From assembly GCA_036898135.1 (NCBI GenBank), contig CM072514.1, forward strand, positions 84,509,122 through 84,573,121: DNA of 64,000 nucleotides, read 5' to 3'. The stretch is from Oncomelania hupensis (lineage: Eukaryota > Mollusca > Gastropoda > Littorinimorpha > Pomatiopsidae). A program made the translations under genes and the position numbers. The notes below the pieces were generated by a model. That model searched no databases, was not told where the DNA came from, and worked only from the letters and a program-made list of their open reading frames with translations. Shown in pieces: positions 61,508-64,000 of the stretch. Position 1 is the stretch's first letter, and each line of letters opens with the position of its first letter.

Positions 61508-64000
61508 AATCCTATCCTATCCTATCCTGTCCCATAACCCGAAGGTCGTAGGGGCACCACAGATGATCGCTTAACCAGCATACTCCATCTTTCTCTGTCC
61601 TTAGCAGCCCTCATGGCTTCGCTCAGTGTCAAACCAGTCCATTCTCGAATGTTGTCCTCCCACCTCTTTTTCGGTCTCCCCCTTCTTCTACCTCATTGCA
61701 CTGTGCCTTGCAGAATGGTCTTTGCAAGGCCTGATGATCTGGTGACGTGGCCATACCATCGGAGTTTCCGTTTCTTCACCACTGTGAGCAGGTCATCGTG
61801 TTGTCCAATGGCTTGTGTGATGGTCTGTCGGACTTCAACGTTAGTGATGTGTTGGGTATAGGAAATGCACAGAAGTCTTCTGTAGCACCTCATCTCCATG
61901 CTTTGTATTCTTCGTTGGAGATCTGCTGTGAGGGTCCATGCTTCGCAAGCATATAGGAAGATGGAGATGACCAGAGAGCGCAGCAGTCTTACTTTGGAAT
62001 GTAGACTGATGGTTCTGTCTTTCCAAATGGGCTTCAATCTTGTCAGGGCAGCAGTTGTTTGTGCGATCCTGGAGAAGACTTCCTGTCGAGACCCATTGTC
62101 TGACACAATGGCTCCTAAATATTTGAAGCTGTGCACTGTGTTGAGGGATTGGCCTTGTACTTTGATGTCCGTGTTGATGCCATTGGTGTTGTTGGTCATC
62201 ATTTTGGTCTTCTCCGCACTTATTTCCATTCCATAAACTCTGGAGGTGGTGTCAAGCCTCTGTACAAGCTGTTCAAGTTCTTGTTCCTCTCCAGCCAGTC
62301 CATCAATATTATCCGCAAAACGAAGATTGGAGATTGCTCTGCCCCCTATGCTGACTGTGCCTTCGTGATCTGCAAGAGCATCTGACATGATGCGCTCTAG
62401 GAAGATGTTGAAGAGTGTTGGAGAGAGTAGGCATCCTTGACGCACACCGATTGTTGTTCTGAACCAGTTCCCGATGACGCTGTTATGGAGGACTGCACTG
62501 GTAGCCTTGTCATACAGGCTTTTGATGACTTCTATAATTTTAGGGCTGATGTTGTACACTTTCATGGTTGCCCATAGAGCTGCATGCCAGACTCGGTCAA
62601 ATGCCTTCTTGAAGTCTATGAACACATGATATAGATGTTGTTGGTGCTGTAGGTATTTCTCACAGATTATTCTGAGGTTGAAAATCTGTTCAGTGGTACT
62701 TCGCCCTGCCATGAATCCTGCTTGTTCTTCAGCTATGATTTGTTCAGCTTGTGGTTTCAACCTGTTGAGTATTATTTTCAGGAGGACCTTGCTGGGATGG
62801 CTGATGAGGCTGATGGTGCGGTAATTTTCACACTCCTGAAGGTTACCTTTTTTGGGAAGAGTGATGACAAGCGACTGGGTCCATGGTGTAGGCCATTCCC
62901 CACTCTGCCAGATCTTGTTGCAGATAATGGTGAGAGCATCAGTCATCGCTTCTCCTCCTGCTTGTAGCAGTTCCGCTGGTATGTTGTCCACTCCCGCTGA
63001 CTTCCCTTTCTTCAGCGATTGCACTGCTGCCTCAACTTCTTCCCGGAGAATTGGGAGGATTTCTTCTTCTTCTCTGCTCTCGGGACATGCTAGAACTGAT
63101 GGGTCTCCATTTGGTGTATGGTTGTAAAGGTCAGAGCAGTACTCTGTCCATCTGTCCAAGACTTCTTGTTCTTCTGTAAGGCAAATGCCAGACTTGCTTT
63201 GGATAGTGGAGACTTTGGGCTGTTTAACACTTGTCAGCCGCTTCACAGTCTGGTAGGCCTTCTTGCTGTTGTTCTTGTTCAGATTGTTCTCTATTTCCTG
63301 GCATTGATCTTCTATCCAGTTCTCCTTTGCTGTGCGCATGCCTTTTCGGATGTCATTGTTGATTTTTCGGTAGACATCAGCTCCCTGTGAGGTGTTCTTT
63401 TTCTTTTTTAACTCTCTTCGTTTATCACACAGATCCAAAAGTTCAGGTGTGATCCACGGCTTCTTCTTTGGTCGGTGCTTGCCAAGGATCTCAGTGGCGG
63501 CATCTGTTACAGCTGAGTTGAAGGTATTGGTCATGGTGTTGACATCTACTTCGCCTGCCCCCAAAATAAGAAGTGGTGCAAATTTCCCTCCAATTGTGGC
63601 CTGAAATATTTTTGCCACCTCCGGGTCTTGCAGTTTGTCCAGGTCGAACTTCAGCCTAGTGCACTTTGCTGTATTTACTCTCTTCAAATGGAGCCGGAAA
63701 GACATCATCACGAGATCGTGGTCACTTCCAATGTCTGCTCCTGGAAAAGTGCGTGTCCTGCCAATGTTGATGCTTGATCTGAAGCGTTTCTTGACCATGA
63801 TGTAGTCGATCTGGTTGTCATGTTCCCCGCCGGGACTGTGTCATGTCCATCGTCTGGATTTTTTGTGGAGACCAAGCGTGTTTGCCAGTACCAGATTGTT
63901 GTATCTGGCAAACTCCAATAGCCTCAGACCCCTGTCATTTGTCTCGTTGTTGCAGTGGGGTCCGCATGTGTCTCCCCAGTTGTGGTGCGCATCTTGGCCA
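61508..64000 (-). mobile_element. RTE-like LINE B10, endonuclease to 3' tail, runs off window
   Basis: The longest copy of the family. Tail (GGATA)n at 61508-61530 (minus), C-terminal codons 61535-61695, main frame 61693-63798, and endonuclease codons from 63799 to the window end (NWGDTCGPHCNNE, RGLRLLEFARYNNLVLANTL, GGEHDNQIDYIMVKK). Two nonsense codons interrupt an otherwise continuous reading: TGA at 63841-63843 (Trp expected) and TGA at 61693-61695 (Gly expected). The 5' end lies outside. Confidence 0.93.
61693..63798 (-). CDS. RTE-like ORF2: endonuclease end, RT and C-terminal region (truncated, catalytically mutated)
   Basis: 701 codons. Order: endonuclease end PGADIGSDHDLVMM (catalytic Asp-His); linker KKKPWITPELLDLCDKRREL; RT entry SLKKGKSAGVDNIPAELLQA, TPWTQSLVITLPKKGNLQEC and ENYRTISLISHPSKVLLKII; AEEQAGFMAGRSTTEQIFNL; HVFIDFKKAFDRVWH (first Asp); GVRQGCLLSPTLFNIFLERI; FADNIDGLAGEEQ; GMEISAEKTKMM; then the YACEAWTLTADLQ and RKLRWYGHVTRSSG C-terminal blocks. 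The active-site pair is Asp-Asn (AAT at 62308-62310) instead of Asp-Asp; copy B1 has FADD. That change alone should abolish RT activity. The ATG is internal. Confidence 0.9.
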   Translation of the reverse strand: MVKKRFRSSINIGRTRTFPGADIGSDHDLVMMSFRLHLKRVNTAKCTRLKFDLDKLQDPEVAKIFQATIGGKFAPLLILGAGEVDVNTMTNTFNSAVTDAATEILGKHRPKKKPWITPELLDLCDKRRELKKKKNTSQGADVYRKINNDIRKGMRTAKENWIEDQCQEIENNLNKNNSKKAYQTVKRLTSVKQPKVSTIQSKSGICLTEEQEVLDRWTEYCSDLYNHTPNGDPSVLACPESREEEEILPILREEVEAAVQSLKKGKSAGVDNIPAELLQAGGEAMTDALTIICNKIWQSGEWPTPWTQSLVITLPKKGNLQECENYRTISLISHPSKVLLKIILNRLKPQAEQIIAEEQAGFMAGRSTTEQIFNLRIICEKYLQHQQHLYHVFIDFKKAFDRVWHAALWATMKVYNISPKIIEVIKSLYDKATSAVLHNSVIGNWFRTTIGVRQGCLLSPTLFNIFLERIMSDALADHEGTVSIGGRAISNLRFADNIDGLAGEEQELEQLVQRLDTTSRVYGMEISAEKTKMMTNNTNGINTDIKVQGQSLNTVHSFKYLGAIVSDNGSRQEVFSRIAQTTAALTRLKPIWKDRTISLHSKVRLLRSLVISIFLYACEAWTLTADLQRRIQSMEMRCYRRLLCISYTQHITNVEVRQTITQAIGQHDDLLTVVKKRKLRWYGHVTRSSGLAKTILQGTVQ

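Overview
The window is eukaryotic, AT-rich, repeat-dominated DNA. I found no host gene that I can name. Organism: an invertebrate, most likely a lophotrochozoan and probably a mollusc. This is inferred from the mix of tRNA- and 5S-derived SINEs, an RNase H-bearing I/Nimb-like LINE, RTE-like LINEs, vertebrate-type TTAGGG tracts, and dense AAT, GA and GAA microsatellites. The species cannot be read from the sequence.

Layout. 0-8.5 kb: a solo LTR (348-915), an RTE-like fragment split by a SINE (1488-2156), a LINE 3' end split by a TTAGGG-bearing MITE-like element (2215-3107), two copies of a ~580 bp retroposon (here called R1) and a 450 bp GAA tract. 8.5-17 kb: a nested stack, in which a minus-strand I-like LINE (A1) is cut by an RTE-like LINE (B3), which is itself cut by an R1 fragment. 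A second LINE is cut by a full-length R1 with a 12 bp target duplication, and a CR1/L2-like LINE has a long intact RT reading frame (15148-16542). 17-28 kb: minisatellites, a hairpin, a 5S-derived SINE, a 1349 bp solo LTR with a 5 bp target duplication, and a degraded LINE interrupted by an RTE-like 3' end. 28.5-36.7 kb: the centrepiece, a nearly full-length I/Nimb-like LINE (A2). Its ORF1 is intact (576 codons; three CCHC knuckles plus a C-terminal SGNH/GDSL-like domain). Its ORF2 (endonuclease, RT, RNase H, terminal Cys/His motif) is broken by a 2.2 kb insertion and three frameshifts. 37-48 kb: LINE debris, R1 carrying a nested retroposon, a 1002 bp terminal-inverted-repeat transposon inside an RTE-like fragment, and a palindromic minisatellite. 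48-64 kb: SINEs (several 5S-derived), AAT arrays, a 289 bp exact duplication around an RTE-like 3' end, a second solo LTR, another R1, an RNase H remnant and a long RTE-like LINE (701-codon frame) running off the right edge.

How the pieces relate. The recognisable proteins are retroelement machinery: nucleic-acid binding (ORF1), target nicking (EEP endonuclease), reverse transcription and RNase H. SINEs and R1 have no machinery of their own and must borrow it; their target duplications and short tandem 3' tails show target-primed reverse transcription. Each retroposon family carries its own tail repeat (GGATA, TAC, ATT, TTATC, AAAC and so on), and many microsatellites here start exactly at such tails. 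There is no evidence of a prokaryotic-type operon, CRISPR or defence system.
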